Below, piece by piece: positions 1 through 7,811 of a stretch of 64,000 bases of DNA; within the stretch, counting starts at the first letter, position 1, and every line of letters begins with the position of its first letter. The stretch is from positions 2,666,001 to 2,730,000 of the forward strand of contig OZ245773.1 in the NCBI GenBank assembly GCA_965227645.1, read 5' to 3'. The notes below the pieces were generated by a model that saw only the letters and a program-made list of their open reading frames with translations, had not been told where the DNA came from and did not search any database. This DNA is from Flavimaribacter sp024343425. Its GTDB lineage: Bacteria > Pseudomonadota > Alphaproteobacteria > Rhizobiales > Rhizobiaceae. Both the position numbers and the translations under genes were made by a program.

Positions 1-532
1 GTTCCAGGAACCGACGCTGATGCCATGGGCGACCGTCGAAAAGAATGTCTGGCTGCCGATGCGGCTCAAGGGCGTGTCTTTTGCGAAGGTCAGGGACGAC
101 ATTCACGAGGCTTTGGAACTCGTCGGTCTTGCGGGCTTCGAACACGCCTACCCCCGGGAACTCTCCGGCGGCATGAAGATGCGCGTGTCCATTGCGCGCG
201 CCATGGTGACCAAGCCAAAGCTCGTCCTCATGGACGAACCGTTCGCCGCTCTCGACGAGATCACGCGTTTCAAGCTCAACAACGACCTGCTGCAGATGAA
301 GGCGAAGATTGACTGTACGGTCGTCTTCGTCACGCATTCGGTTTTCGAAAGCGTGTTCCTGTCCGACCGGATCGTCATCATGGCGGCGCGTCCCGGCCGG
401 GTCATGCAGGAACTCAAGGTGGACGAGCCCTACCCACGGGAAGAAGAATTCAGGACTTCGAACGACTACGCCGCCTATTGCCGCGCTGCGTCTCAGGCGC
501 TGAAAGAAGCCCAGGAAGGACCCCGGCAATGA
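1..532 (+). CDS. ABC transporter ATP-binding protein, nitrate/sulfonate/taurine class (5' partial)
   Basis: Cytoplasmic ATPase that powers import through the permease encoded next. The frame is already open at base 2, so the N-terminus with the Walker A loop lies outside the window. The first visible residues carry a Q-loop (FQEPTLMPW). The ABC signature LSGGMKMR, the Walker B stretch LVLMDEPFAALDE and the switch histidine in FVTHSVFES follow in the usual order and spacing. The style matches SsuB/TauB/NrtD ATPases, which work with NMT1-type binding proteins. No binding-protein gene is visible and it would have to lie upstream. The stop overlaps the permease start as ATGA, indicating translational coupling. 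The substrate cannot be read from the ATPase. Confidence 0.93.
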   Translation, partial: FQEPTLMPWATVEKNVWLPMRLKGVSFAKVRDDIHEALELVGLAGFEHAYPRELSGGMKMRVSIARAMVTKPKLVLMDEPFAALDEITRFKLNNDLLQMKAKIDCTVVFVTHSVFESVFLSDRIVIMAARPGRVMQELKVDEPYPREEEFRTSNDYAAYCRAASQALKEAQEGPRQ

Positions 533-1386
533 GCGAACTCGCCCACGATCCCGCAGCCACCTTCGTCGACGAGGAAGAGCGTGCAAGGGCGCGCAAGGAA
601 TTGCGCAATCGCGTAGGCAAATGGGTTCTTCCCGTCCTCGTGTTCGCCGTCGGAATTCTCGCATGGGACTGGATTATCAGGATCAACGAGATCCCGCACT
701 ACATCCTCCCCGGACCGGGTCTTGTCTTCCAGACTCTCATTCAGGACAGGGCGATCCTGTTCGACGCCCTGATGGTCACCCTGCAGATCACACTGCTCGC
801 CCTGCTGGTCGCCGTTATCGGCGGCGCCGGGCTCGCGATCTTGTTCAATCAGTCGCGTCTCGTGGAGATGTCGCTCTATCCATACGCCGTCGTTCTGCAG
901 GTAACCCCGGTCGTAGCGATTGCGCCGCTGATCTTCATCTATGTCGAAAGCAAGCTCGTGGGCCTGCTGATCTGCGCCTGGATTGTCGCTTTCTTTCCGG
1001 TGCTGTCGAATACGACACTGGGTCTCAGGAGCGCCGATCATAATTTGCGCGACCTTTTCAGCATCTACGGGGCCAGTCGCTGGCAGCAGCTGCTTTATTT
1101 GCAGCTTCCTTCCGCCCTGCCCTATTTTCTTGGCGGCCTGCGGATCGCCGGGGGTCTGGCGTTGATCGGCGCTGTAGTCGCTGAATTCGTTGCTGGCGCC
1201 GGCGGCATCGGCTCCGGGCTCGCCTTCCGTATTCTGGAGGCCGGCTACCGGCTGAATATGCCGCGGATGTTCGCCGCACTGATCCTGATCGCCGCGACCG
1301 GCGTCCTGATCTATTCGGTTCTGAGCCTGGTGAGCCATCTCCTGCTGCGGAAATGGCATGAAAGCGCAATAAAGCGGGAAAGTTGA
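529..1386 (+). CDS. ABC transporter permease, SsuC/TauC-like
   Basis: Inner-membrane permease of a binding-protein-dependent importer, 285 aa, normal for the SsuC/TauC class. I start it at the ATG overlapping the ATPase stop (MSELAHDPAA); the frame is open further upstream but that stretch lies inside the ATPase gene. An N-terminal cytoplasmic stretch of about 35 residues precedes roughly six hydrophobic segments. The cytoplasmic EAA-like loop for ATPase contact is around LRDLFSIYGASRWQQL, followed by the usual LPSALPYFLGGLRI stretch. It is co-translated with the ATPase and followed after 1 bp by an amidohydrolase gene, so the imported compound is probably the substrate of the enzymes encoded downstream. 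Confidence 0.93.
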   Translation: MSELAHDPAATFVDEEERARARKELRNRVGKWVLPVLVFAVGILAWDWIIRINEIPHYILPGPGLVFQTLIQDRAILFDALMVTLQITLLALLVAVIGGAGLAILFNQSRLVEMSLYPYAVVLQVTPVVAIAPLIFIYVESKLVGLLICAWIVAFFPVLSNTTLGLRSADHNLRDLFSIYGASRWQQLLYLQLPSALPYFLGGLRIAGGLALIGAVVAEFVAGAGGIGSGLAFRILEAGYRLNMPRMFAALILIAATGVLIYSVLSLVSHLLLRKWHESAIKRES

Positions 1387-1387
1387 G

Positions 1388-2659
1388 ATGGATTTCAGGA
1401 CACTGCCCGCTGACGGCGCCTATATGCTGACAAACTGCGTCACGCCATCCGGGCTGAGCGGCGCCGATGGCGACTTTATGCCGGTTGACCTCGCAATTGC
1501 CGACGGAAAGATCGTCGCCGAGGCGACCGGTCCGGAAATCGACATGGGTGGGTCGATCGTCCTTCCGGCTTTCACCGACATGCATACGCATCTCGACAAG
1601 GGGCATATCTGGCGCCGTGCAAGCAATCCAGACGGGACGTTCATGGGGGCGCTGACGACTGTGGGCGCCGACAGAGAGGCGAACTGGTCGGCGGAGGACG
1701 TCCGCGCACGCATGGATTTCGCCTTGCGTTGCGCCTATGCTCACGGAACGCGCGCGGTTCGCACCCATATCGACAGCCTCGCGCCCCAGGACGCGATCTC
1801 CTGGCCGGTCTTCCGCGAGGTCAGGGAAGCCTGGAAGGACCGCATCGAGCTCCAGGCAAGCTGCCTGCTAACGATTGAAGCCGTCGAGCCGGACAGTCCA
1901 TTTGTTGAAACGGCCGATCGGGTCGTGGACAGCGGCGGCGTTCTCGGCACGGTCACATTCCCTATTCCCGATCTAAAGGAACGTCTGGAGTTCTTTTTCC
2001 GAACCGCCGCCGACCGCAATCTGGTCGTCGATTTCCATGTCGACGAAACGGGTGATCCGGCCGTGCGGACGCTGCGCTCTATTGCAGAGACGGCGATCGA
2101 GATGAAATTCGACGCCCCGATCGTCGTCGGACACTGCTGTTCGCTGGCTGTTCAGGAGGAAGACTACGCCGACCGGACCATGGACCTGATGGCCGAGGCC
2201 GGCATCTCTGTCGTGTCGCTTCCGATGTGCAATATGTATTTGCAGTCGCGCGAGCGCGGCCGAACACCACGCTGGCGCGGCGTTACGCTGGTGCACGAAA
2301 TGAAATCCCGCGGAATTCCGGTTGCCTTCGCCTCCGACAATACGCGCGATCCGTTCTACGCCTATGGCGATCTGGACATGATGGAGGTGCTGCGCGAAGC
2401 AACACGCATCGCCCAGCTCGACCATTCCGATCCGGACTGGATCCGCTCTTTCAACGCCACGCCGTCCGATGTATGCGGGTTCTCGAGCCAGACGCTCAAA
2501 CCCGGCGATCCGGCCGATCTTGTGATCTGCAACGCAAGGGACTGGACAGAGCTCTTCGCCCGCCCCCAGTCCGACCGCATCGTCGTGCGCGACGGAAAAC
2601 CGATCGACAGAACATTGCCTGATTATCGGGAACTCGACCACCTCATGGAGGATTCATGA
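1388..2659 (+). CDS. Amidohydrolase, cytosine deaminase-like
   Basis: Metal-dependent amidohydrolase of 423 aa resembling bacterial cytosine deaminase (CodA), which hydrolyses C-N bonds of small heterocycles. Visible metal and catalytic motifs follow the CodA order: HTH near residue 66, FHVDE near 216-220, VGHC near 247-250 and the aspartate in FASDN near 317. Family knowledge suggests one catalytic metal and hydrolytic removal of an amino or alkylamino group. Cytosine itself is only one possibility, because the family includes triazine and isocytosine hydrolases. It lies 1 bp after the permease stop and overlaps the next gene as ATGA, so it belongs to the catabolic operon. The enzyme class is well supported; the substrate is unknown. 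Confidence 0.88.
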   Translation: MDFRTLPADGAYMLTNCVTPSGLSGADGDFMPVDLAIADGKIVAEATGPEIDMGGSIVLPAFTDMHTHLDKGHIWRRASNPDGTFMGALTTVGADREANWSAEDVRARMDFALRCAYAHGTRAVRTHIDSLAPQDAISWPVFREVREAWKDRIELQASCLLTIEAVEPDSPFVETADRVVDSGGVLGTVTFPIPDLKERLEFFFRTAADRNLVVDFHVDETGDPAVRTLRSIAETAIEMKFDAPIVVGHCCSLAVQEEDYADRTMDLMAEAGISVVSLPMCNMYLQSRERGRTPRWRGVTLVHEMKSRGIPVAFASDNTRDPFYAYGDLDMMEVLREATRIAQLDHSDPDWIRSFNATPSDVCGFSSQTLKPGDPADLVICNARDWTELFARPQSDRIVVRDGKPIDRTLPDYRELDHLMEDS

Positions 2660-4056
2660 CGCCGAACGTAGCCGCAGCCAAGGAGAAGCTCTCCCATCTG
2701 GAAATCGACGACAACCCGGTGACCATCAAGAACAAGAGCCGGGATTTTTTCTGGTATTCTCCGGTCCTGAAAACACGGCTCGATCATGTCGTTGGCGATT
2801 TCGTCGTCTCGCCGTGCAACGAGGCCGAAGTCATCGAGGTTCTCAAGGTCTGTTACGAACATGACTGCCCGGTAACGACGCGCGGCGCCGGAACCGGCAA
2901 TTACGGACAGGCGATGCCCTTCTCCGGCGGTTGCGTCATGCACATGAAGAACATGGCCAAGGTCAAGGAAGTGCAGCCGGGCCGCGTGATCGTGGAGCCA
3001 GGCTGCCTGCTCAAGGACCTGGACGCCGCCTGCATCGCGGACTCGGGTCAGGAAATCCGAATGTTTTCGTCGACCTGGGCGACCGCCACCATCGGCGGAT
3101 TCATCGCCGGCGGATCCGGCGGCGTCGGTTCGGTGCGCTGGGGATCGCTGCGCGATCTCGGCAACATCATCCGGTTGCGGGTCGTGACGATGGAGGAAGA
3201 GCCACAGGTTCACGAATTCACCGGCGAGGAACTCGCCCGCGTCTCCCACGCCTATGGCACCAATGGCATCATTACCGAGCTCGAAATGCCGCTTGCTCCG
3301 GCCTATGAATGGGTCGACGTCGCCGTCGCTTTCGACGACTTCATGGACGCCGCGAAATACGCCGACGACCTCGCCAACGAGGACGGCGTATTGCTGAAAC
3401 TGGCGACGCCTATCGAAGCGCCGATCCCCCACGATTATTTCCAGCGCTTCAAGCCCTATATCCGGCGCGAGCAGAACCTCGTCATGCTGATGGTCGCTCC
3501 GCAGTCGATAGACGCATTCGAAACCTTCACCAAACGCGTCCAGAGCGCAGAGATCATCTACCGCTCGGACGACAATGACTGGGCGCGTAATCCTGGTCAT
3601 ATTTTCGAGTACGCCTGGAACCATACGACCCTGCGCGGGCTCAAATTCGATCCGACCATCACCTATCTGCAGGTCCGCTACGGCTTTCCCGATCACCTGA
3701 AGAAGGTTGCGGAAATCAGGAAGATTTTTGGCGACGAGGTTCCGCAACATCTTGAAGCCATTCGCGGCAACGGCAAGATCCATTTCGCCGGACTGCCCAT
3801 CGTGCGCTTCACCACCGAGGAGCGCCTGGACGAGATCATCCGCATTCATGAAGACCTGGGCTGCATGATCTTCAATCCGCATCGCTACACGCTCGAGGAA
3901 GGCGGCCGACAGATGGCCGATGCGCGCCAGCTCGACTTCAAGCGCGAAGCGGACCCAAAGGGCTTGCTCAACCCGGGAAAGATGATCGCGTGGGACAAGC
4001 CCGACTGGAGCTACGAGACGATGTACGACTATTCCGGAATGCGGAAGGCTGGCTGA
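2656..4056 (+). CDS. FAD-binding oxidoreductase, GlcD/vanillyl-alcohol-oxidase-like
   Basis: A 466-aa flavoprotein of the FAD-linked oxidase family. The FAD-binding half carries the signature TTRGAGTGNYGQA near residues 74-86 and a glycine-rich stretch around ATIGGFIAGGSGGVGSVRWG near 140-160. The C-terminal half has the long alpha/beta substrate domain and ends in the typical DPKGLLNPGKMI segment seen in GlcD-like dehydrogenases. It probably oxidises a hydroxy acid or similar intermediate, passing electrons to a quinone or to the reductases encoded next. Its start overlaps the preceding stop as ATGA, and its stop is directly followed by the next ATG. No signal peptide is visible, so it should be cytoplasmic. 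Confidence 0.88.
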   Translation: MTPNVAAAKEKLSHLEIDDNPVTIKNKSRDFFWYSPVLKTRLDHVVGDFVVSPCNEAEVIEVLKVCYEHDCPVTTRGAGTGNYGQAMPFSGGCVMHMKNMAKVKEVQPGRVIVEPGCLLKDLDAACIADSGQEIRMFSSTWATATIGGFIAGGSGGVGSVRWGSLRDLGNIIRLRVVTMEEEPQVHEFTGEELARVSHAYGTNGIITELEMPLAPAYEWVDVAVAFDDFMDAAKYADDLANEDGVLLKLATPIEAPIPHDYFQRFKPYIRREQNLVMLMVAPQSIDAFETFTKRVQSAEIIYRSDDNDWARNPGHIFEYAWNHTTLRGLKFDPTITYLQVRYGFPDHLKKVAEIRKIFGDEVPQHLEAIRGNGKIHFAGLPIVRFTTEERLDEIIRIHEDLGCMIFNPHRYTLEEGGRQMADARQLDFKREADPKGLLNPGKMIAWDKPDWSYETMYDYSGMRKAG

Positions 4057-4638
4057 ATGCGCACCCTGGTCCTGTTCGCACACCCCGTCCCCGAAAGCTT
4101 CTCGTCCTCGCTGCACACCACAGTGGTTGAAACACTGTCGGCGCGTGGATGGGCAATCGATGATTGCGACTTGAACGCCGAAGGCTTTTCACCGGTTCTG
4201 ACGACCGAAGAGCGGCGCAACTACCATGAAGAAGACATCAACACCGGTCCGGTGGCCGAATATGTCGAACGGCTGCAGGCGGCCGAAGCACTGGTTCTTG
4301 TCTTTCCCGTCTGGAACTTTGGCTACCCCGCCATTCTCAAGGGATTCTTCGACCGGGTGTTCCTGCCCGGGATTTCCTTCAAGCTTGTCGACGAGAAGGT
4401 GGCGCCCAATCTGACCAATATTCGAAAGCTTGCGGCCGTCACCACCTATGGCGGCAGCAGGATGCGCGCCTTCCTTTCCGGCGACCCGCCGCGGAAGGTC
4501 GTAACCCGACCATTGCGCTTTGTCATGCACCCGCAAGTCAAGACGCGTTATCTTGCTCTCTATGACATGAACCGCGCCGACGAGAAGAAGCGGGCCGGTT
4601 TCGTGGAGCGCGTGAAGACCGAAATGGAGCGGTTTTAG
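4057..4638 (+). CDS. NAD(P)H-dependent oxidoreductase, flavodoxin-like fold (first of pair)
   Basis: Cytoplasmic 193-aa protein of the Flavodoxin_2 family (MdaB/KefF/NQO1 group), which reduces quinones or similar substrates with NAD(P)H and a bound flavin. The N-terminal strand and phosphate-binding loop read VLFAHPVPESFSSSL. The second flavin-contact region is FPVWNFGYPAILKGFFDRV followed by LPGISF, all standard positions. The gene begins immediately after the stop of the flavoprotein gene. It is followed after 4 bp by a second member of the same family with clearly different sequence. Its role in the pathway, perhaps reduction of a ring or of a quinone-like intermediate, is inference from context. 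Confidence 0.87.
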   Translation: MRTLVLFAHPVPESFSSSLHTTVVETLSARGWAIDDCDLNAEGFSPVLTTEERRNYHEEDINTGPVAEYVERLQAAEALVLVFPVWNFGYPAILKGFFDRVFLPGISFKLVDEKVAPNLTNIRKLAAVTTYGGSRMRAFLSGDPPRKVVTRPLRFVMHPQVKTRYLALYDMNRADEKKRAGFVERVKTEMERF

Positions 4639-4642
4639 TTCG

Positions 4643-5251
4643 ATGAACGCACTGGTGGTCTATTGCCACCCGCAAGAGGGCAGCTTCACGTCCGCCGTGC
4701 GCGATGTCGTGACCGGCCATCTCCGGAAGATCGGCGCAGAATTGCGGGTGATCGACCTTTATGGGGAAGACTTCCAGCCGGTGCTGTCTGAAAGCGAGTG
4801 GTCCAGCTACGAAACAACGGAAGGCAGAAGCGACGATATAGCGCGGCACGCCGAAGCGCTCGCATGGTGCGACACGCTCATCTTTGTCTATCCGACGTGG
4901 TGGTACGGGCATCCCGCCATGCTGAAGGGCTGGATGGAGCGAATTCTGCTTCCCGGGGTCGCTTTCGAAATGCCGGACGGCGGTGACATCAAGCCTCTGC
5001 TGCGCAACGTTCGACGGCTCGCCGTCTATACGACCTGCGGGGCGTCATGGTGGCTGACATTTTTCATCGGGGCGCCGGGCCGGAAGACAATATTGCGCGG
5101 CATCGGCCTGCTTTGCCATCCACGCGTCCGCAAATCTTTCGCAGCCCATTACAGCATGGACAGTTCGACTTCAGAAAGCCGCGCACGGCATCTTGAAAAG
5201 GTCAAAAGAGCAATTGCAAAACTGACGGCAAACCGGAGAGACCAGGCATGA
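4643..5251 (+). CDS. NAD(P)H-dependent oxidoreductase, flavodoxin-like fold (second of pair)
   Basis: A 202-aa paralogue of the preceding protein. It shows the same family landmarks: VVYCHPQEGSFTSAV at the N-terminus, and FVYPTWWYGHPAMLKGWMER with LPGVAF at the flavin/substrate site. The tandem could form a heterodimer or act on two successive intermediates; neither is shown by sequence. An ATGA overlap joins it to the creatininase-family gene. Length and motifs are normal for KefF/MdaB-type reductases and there is no sign of decay in either copy. Confidence 0.87.
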   Translation: MNALVVYCHPQEGSFTSAVRDVVTGHLRKIGAELRVIDLYGEDFQPVLSESEWSSYETTEGRSDDIARHAEALAWCDTLIFVYPTWWYGHPAMLKGWMERILLPGVAFEMPDGGDIKPLLRNVRRLAVYTTCGASWWLTFFIGAPGRKTILRGIGLLCHPRVRKSFAAHYSMDSSTSESRARHLEKVKRAIAKLTANRRDQA

Positions 5252-6057
5252 AAGATCAGCACCTTTGGGCCGCCTACAAGACCACCGAATACAGGGACAT
5301 CGATCCTCAGAAAACGATGGCAATTCTGCCGACGGCCGCGATCGAGCAGCATGGTCCGCACCTTCCGGTCGGCGTCGACACGATGATCAACCAGGGCATG
5401 CTGGAGACGATGAGCGAACGCGCTCCGGAAGCGCTCGACATCCGTATTCTGCCGGTTCAGGCGGTCGGCAAATCGAACGAGCATCTGCACGCGCCAGGAA
5501 CGCTGACCCTGCCGGCTGAGCTGGTGATTGGCATGTGGACCGAGATTGGACTTTCCGTTGCGCGAGCCGGCGTGCGCAAGATGGTGATCGTCAATTCCCA
5601 CGGCGGCAATCTCGACATTATCGGCATCGTGGCGCGCGAGCTGCGCGTTCGCGCCGGCATGCTGGTCGCCAAGTGCCAATGGGGGGGCCTGGGCCATCCG
5701 GAAGGCATGTATTCGGACCACGAGCGCGCCTACGGTATTCACGGCGGCGACGTCGAAACATCGCTGATGCTCCATTTCCAGCCCGACCTCGTCGACATGA
5801 CAAAGGCGGAAAACTTTCGCTCGACGGCCGAAGACATAGCGCCCGATGACCGGCTGATGCCGACAGGCCCGACCTCCTACGGATGGATCGCATCGGATCT
5901 GAGTTCCGCCGGCGTCGTCGGCGACGCGTCGGCCGCCACCGCCGAAAAGGGCAAGGCCACCGCCATACACCAGGCAGACGGTTTCATCGAATATCTCAAG
6001 GAAATCGAACGGTTCGACATCACCCGTTTTCCGATTCCATCTGAAAACAATCAGTGA
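5248..6057 (+). CDS. Creatininase-family amidohydrolase
   Basis: A 269-aa metal-dependent hydrolase of the creatininase family, whose members open cyclic amides (creatinine) or cleave formamides (ArfB). Metal-ligand motifs are visible: the EQHGPHLPVGVDT loop near residue 30, VNSHGGN near 115 and the GGDVETS stretch near 165-171. It is the last gene of the operon, overlapping the previous stop by 4 bp. In this company a plausible role is hydrolysis of a cyclic or formylated nitrogen compound produced by the earlier steps. True creatinine metabolism is less likely because no creatinase or sarcosine oxidase genes accompany it in this operon. Confidence 0.88.
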   Translation: MKDQHLWAAYKTTEYRDIDPQKTMAILPTAAIEQHGPHLPVGVDTMINQGMLETMSERAPEALDIRILPVQAVGKSNEHLHAPGTLTLPAELVIGMWTEIGLSVARAGVRKMVIVNSHGGNLDIIGIVARELRVRAGMLVAKCQWGGLGHPEGMYSDHERAYGIHGGDVETSLMLHFQPDLVDMTKAENFRSTAEDIAPDDRLMPTGPTSYGWIASDLSSAGVVGDASAATAEKGKATAIHQADGFIEYLKEIERFDITRFPIPSENNQ

Positions 6058-6146
6058 CGCAGCCACGGTAACGCCCTGTTCATCTGAACAGGACAAAATC
6101 GCCATATGTGATAATCTTGCGGGACTTTCGGGAGCGAGCCCACGCA

Positions 6147-6590
6147 ATGCTGCATCTTCTGGTCGATTTTCTTTCGGGCATCATCCGCATTCTGGCGGCG
6201 GCCTGTATCGTCGCCGGCACAGTGTACGGCTATGTGCAGGCGCCGGTCATGCAGGTGGAGCCTTGGGTCGGCGGGCTGATCGGTTTCTCCGCCGGTTTCC
6301 TGGCTGCATCGCTGGGGGGCGGCCTCCTCGCCTGCCTTATCCTGATTGAAAACCATCTGCGCGTATTGGCGGACGCCCAGCGCCGCATCGACAGGGCAAA
6401 GCCGGCCTCAAGGGCGCGCCGCGTGGAGGAAAAACCGGCTGAAAAACCGGAGCTGGATCCGGAGCCTGAATCTGAGCCCAAGACGACCGACTACGCCGCC
6501 TATCGCAAACAATACGCTTTCCAGCCAAGGCCGCCGGACGACGCGGCGTCAGATGCGGCAAAGGCGGAATCCGGGAAAACCGACACGTAA
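6147..6590 (+). CDS. Small membrane protein of unknown function
   Basis: I do not recognise this protein. From the internal ATG (MLHLLVDFLSG) it is 147 aa, with two hydrophobic segments around residues 3-28 and 38-62. A charged helical stretch follows (LRVLADAQRRIDRAK), then a proline- and glutamate-rich tail with repeated EKPxE/EPE steps. The frame is open 39 bp further upstream to another ATG, but the chosen start places the hydrophobic segment at the N-terminus. It follows the creatininase gene by 89 bp and converges on the MerR-type gene. It probably is a small inner-membrane protein with a cytoplasmic disordered tail. Confidence 0.6.
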   Translation: MLHLLVDFLSGIIRILAAACIVAGTVYGYVQAPVMQVEPWVGGLIGFSAGFLAASLGGGLLACLILIENHLRVLADAQRRIDRAKPASRARRVEEKPAEKPELDPEPESEPKTTDYAAYRKQYAFQPRPPDDAASDAAKAESGKTDT

Positions 6591-6649
6591 TAGAGATCGC
6601 CCGTCGGTCGAGCGTTTCATCTTGCACGGCGCAAGACGCAACTCCGGCC

Positions 6650-7195
6650 CTACCGCGCCTGATCCAGTATGCGCTTGCATTCCAGCAATTCGTAAAGCGT
6701 TTCCTGCAGCAACGCCTTGTCATCAGCCGCAAGATCAGGCTCGCCGTTGCTCTCGCCTTCCTTGCCGCCGCCGAAGCCGAACAGCCTCTTGCCCTTGGGA
6801 ACCCTGGCCTGGCCGACCAGCCGGTCATCCTCGAAGCCCGTATCCTCGCGCGCCTTCGGCGTTTGTTCGGGTTCGGTCGCCTGCGTCTTGTCAAAGGCTG
6901 ACAGAGCCTCGGCCGCTGTAACCTCTCCTGCGCCGATGGAAATCGCAAAGCGAGATCCGTTCTGCTTGAGCAGCTTCTGCACGCCCTTGATTGTGAAGCC
7001 CTGATCATAAAGAAGATGGCGGATGCCCTTCAGAAGCTCGACGTCGTCCGGCCGATAGTATCGACGACCGCCGCCGCGTTTCATGGGCTTTATCTGGCTG
7101 AAACGGGTCTCCCAAAAACGGAGAACATGCTGCGGCAGATCCAGTTCGTCAGCGACTTCGCTGATGGTTCGGAAAGCGTCAGGGCTCTTGTCCAT
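6650..7195 (-). CDS. MerR-family transcriptional regulator
   Basis: A 181-aa DNA-binding protein. The start is set at MDKSPDAFRTI because AGGAGGT lies 7 bp upstream of that ATG; a longer frame exists but lacks such a site. The winged helix shows the MerR pattern: ISEVADELDLPQHVLRFWE, then the wing region KPMKRGGGRRYYRPDD, then LLYDQGFTIKGVQKLL. The C-terminal half is low-complexity, charged and lacks cysteine ligands, so it is not a metal sensor of the classic type. Its place downstream of ihfA in the plsX-fabH-ihfA block is the usual rhizobial arrangement. Its target genes are unknown. Confidence 0.9.
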   Translation of the reverse strand: MDKSPDAFRTISEVADELDLPQHVLRFWETRFSQIKPMKRGGGRRYYRPDDVELLKGIRHLLYDQGFTIKGVQKLLKQNGSRFAISIGAGEVTAAEALSAFDKTQATEPEQTPKAREDTGFEDDRLVGQARVPKGKRLFGFGGGKEGESNGEPDLAADDKALLQETLYELLECKRILDQAR

Positions 7196-7350
7196 TTCAC
7201 CGACCTCCTGTTGGGTCCCAGTCGCCGGTCGGAGCATTGCGGCAATCGAAATGACGCCTGGAGCGCGGGCCGACTCGGCTTGCGCTGATTGCACCGCTAA
7301 ATTGTGGATTTTTCAAGTAAAAAGAACGTACTCGGCTGCGGGCCCTGGCC

Positions 7351-7668
7351 CTATCCGCTCTTCTTGCGTTTCAAATGCGCATCGAGAACGCGCTGCTTGA
7401 GCACGTTGGAGGCCTTGAACGTCATGACCCGGCGCGGCGAAATCGGGACTTCCTCGCCCGTCTTCGGATTGCGACCGATCCGCTCGTTCTTGTCCCTAAT
7501 CTGGAATGTGGCGAAGGAAGAGAGCTTGACGCTTTCACCCCTGACGATGGCGTTGCAGATCTCGTCGATTACCATTTCGACGAGAGACGCGGATTCTGTA
7601 CGCGACAGTCCAACCTTTCGGAACACTGCTTCCGCAAGATCCGCCCTGGTGACCGTTTTCCCGCTCAT
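7351..7668 (-). CDS. ihfA: Integration host factor subunit alpha
   Basis: A 105-aa HU/IHF-family nucleoid protein that bends DNA as a heterodimer with IhfB. The N-terminus TVTRADLAEAVFRKVGLSR and the DNA-binding arm region KLSSFATFQIRDKNERIGRNPKTGE are characteristic, including the intercalating-proline segment GRNPKTGEEVPI. The tail KRVLDAHLKRKKSG is slightly longer than in enteric IhfA, as is common in alphaproteobacteria. It lies in the conserved order plsX-fabH-ihfA-merR, though separated from fabH by about 140 bp that could hold its own promoter. Confidence 0.95.
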   Translation of the reverse strand: MSGKTVTRADLAEAVFRKVGLSRTESASLVEMVIDEICNAIVRGESVKLSSFATFQIRDKNERIGRNPKTGEEVPISPRRVMTFKASNVLKQRVLDAHLKRKKSG

Positions 7669-7721
7669 TTATGTTTCGCCGTCCCCGAATGCTTATCAAA
7701 TGATTATTTTGCAGCGCTTAG

Positions 7722-7750
7722 ACACTATTGACGTATTCTGGACCGGTCAA
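7722..7750 (-). promoter_or_regulatory. Possible sigma-70-type promoter for ihfA
   Basis: On the minus strand TTGACC (7750-7745) and TAGTGT (7727-7722) are separated by 17 bp, about 54 bp before the ihfA start. The -35 match is good and the -10 match is weak. This is a reading by eye with no start-site evidence. Confidence 0.3.
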
Positions 7751-7811
7751 GCCGTGATTTTCCCCGCCAGCAACCGAAAAGGGTTGCAAAACATCAAATT
7801 ACGGTGGTTGC

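Noticed and set aside
2623..4116. Open frame of 497 codons opposite the FAD-binding oxidoreductase
   Set aside because: The plus-strand protein has clear FAD motifs and coupled neighbours; the opposite frame has no recognisable domain or ribosome-binding site.
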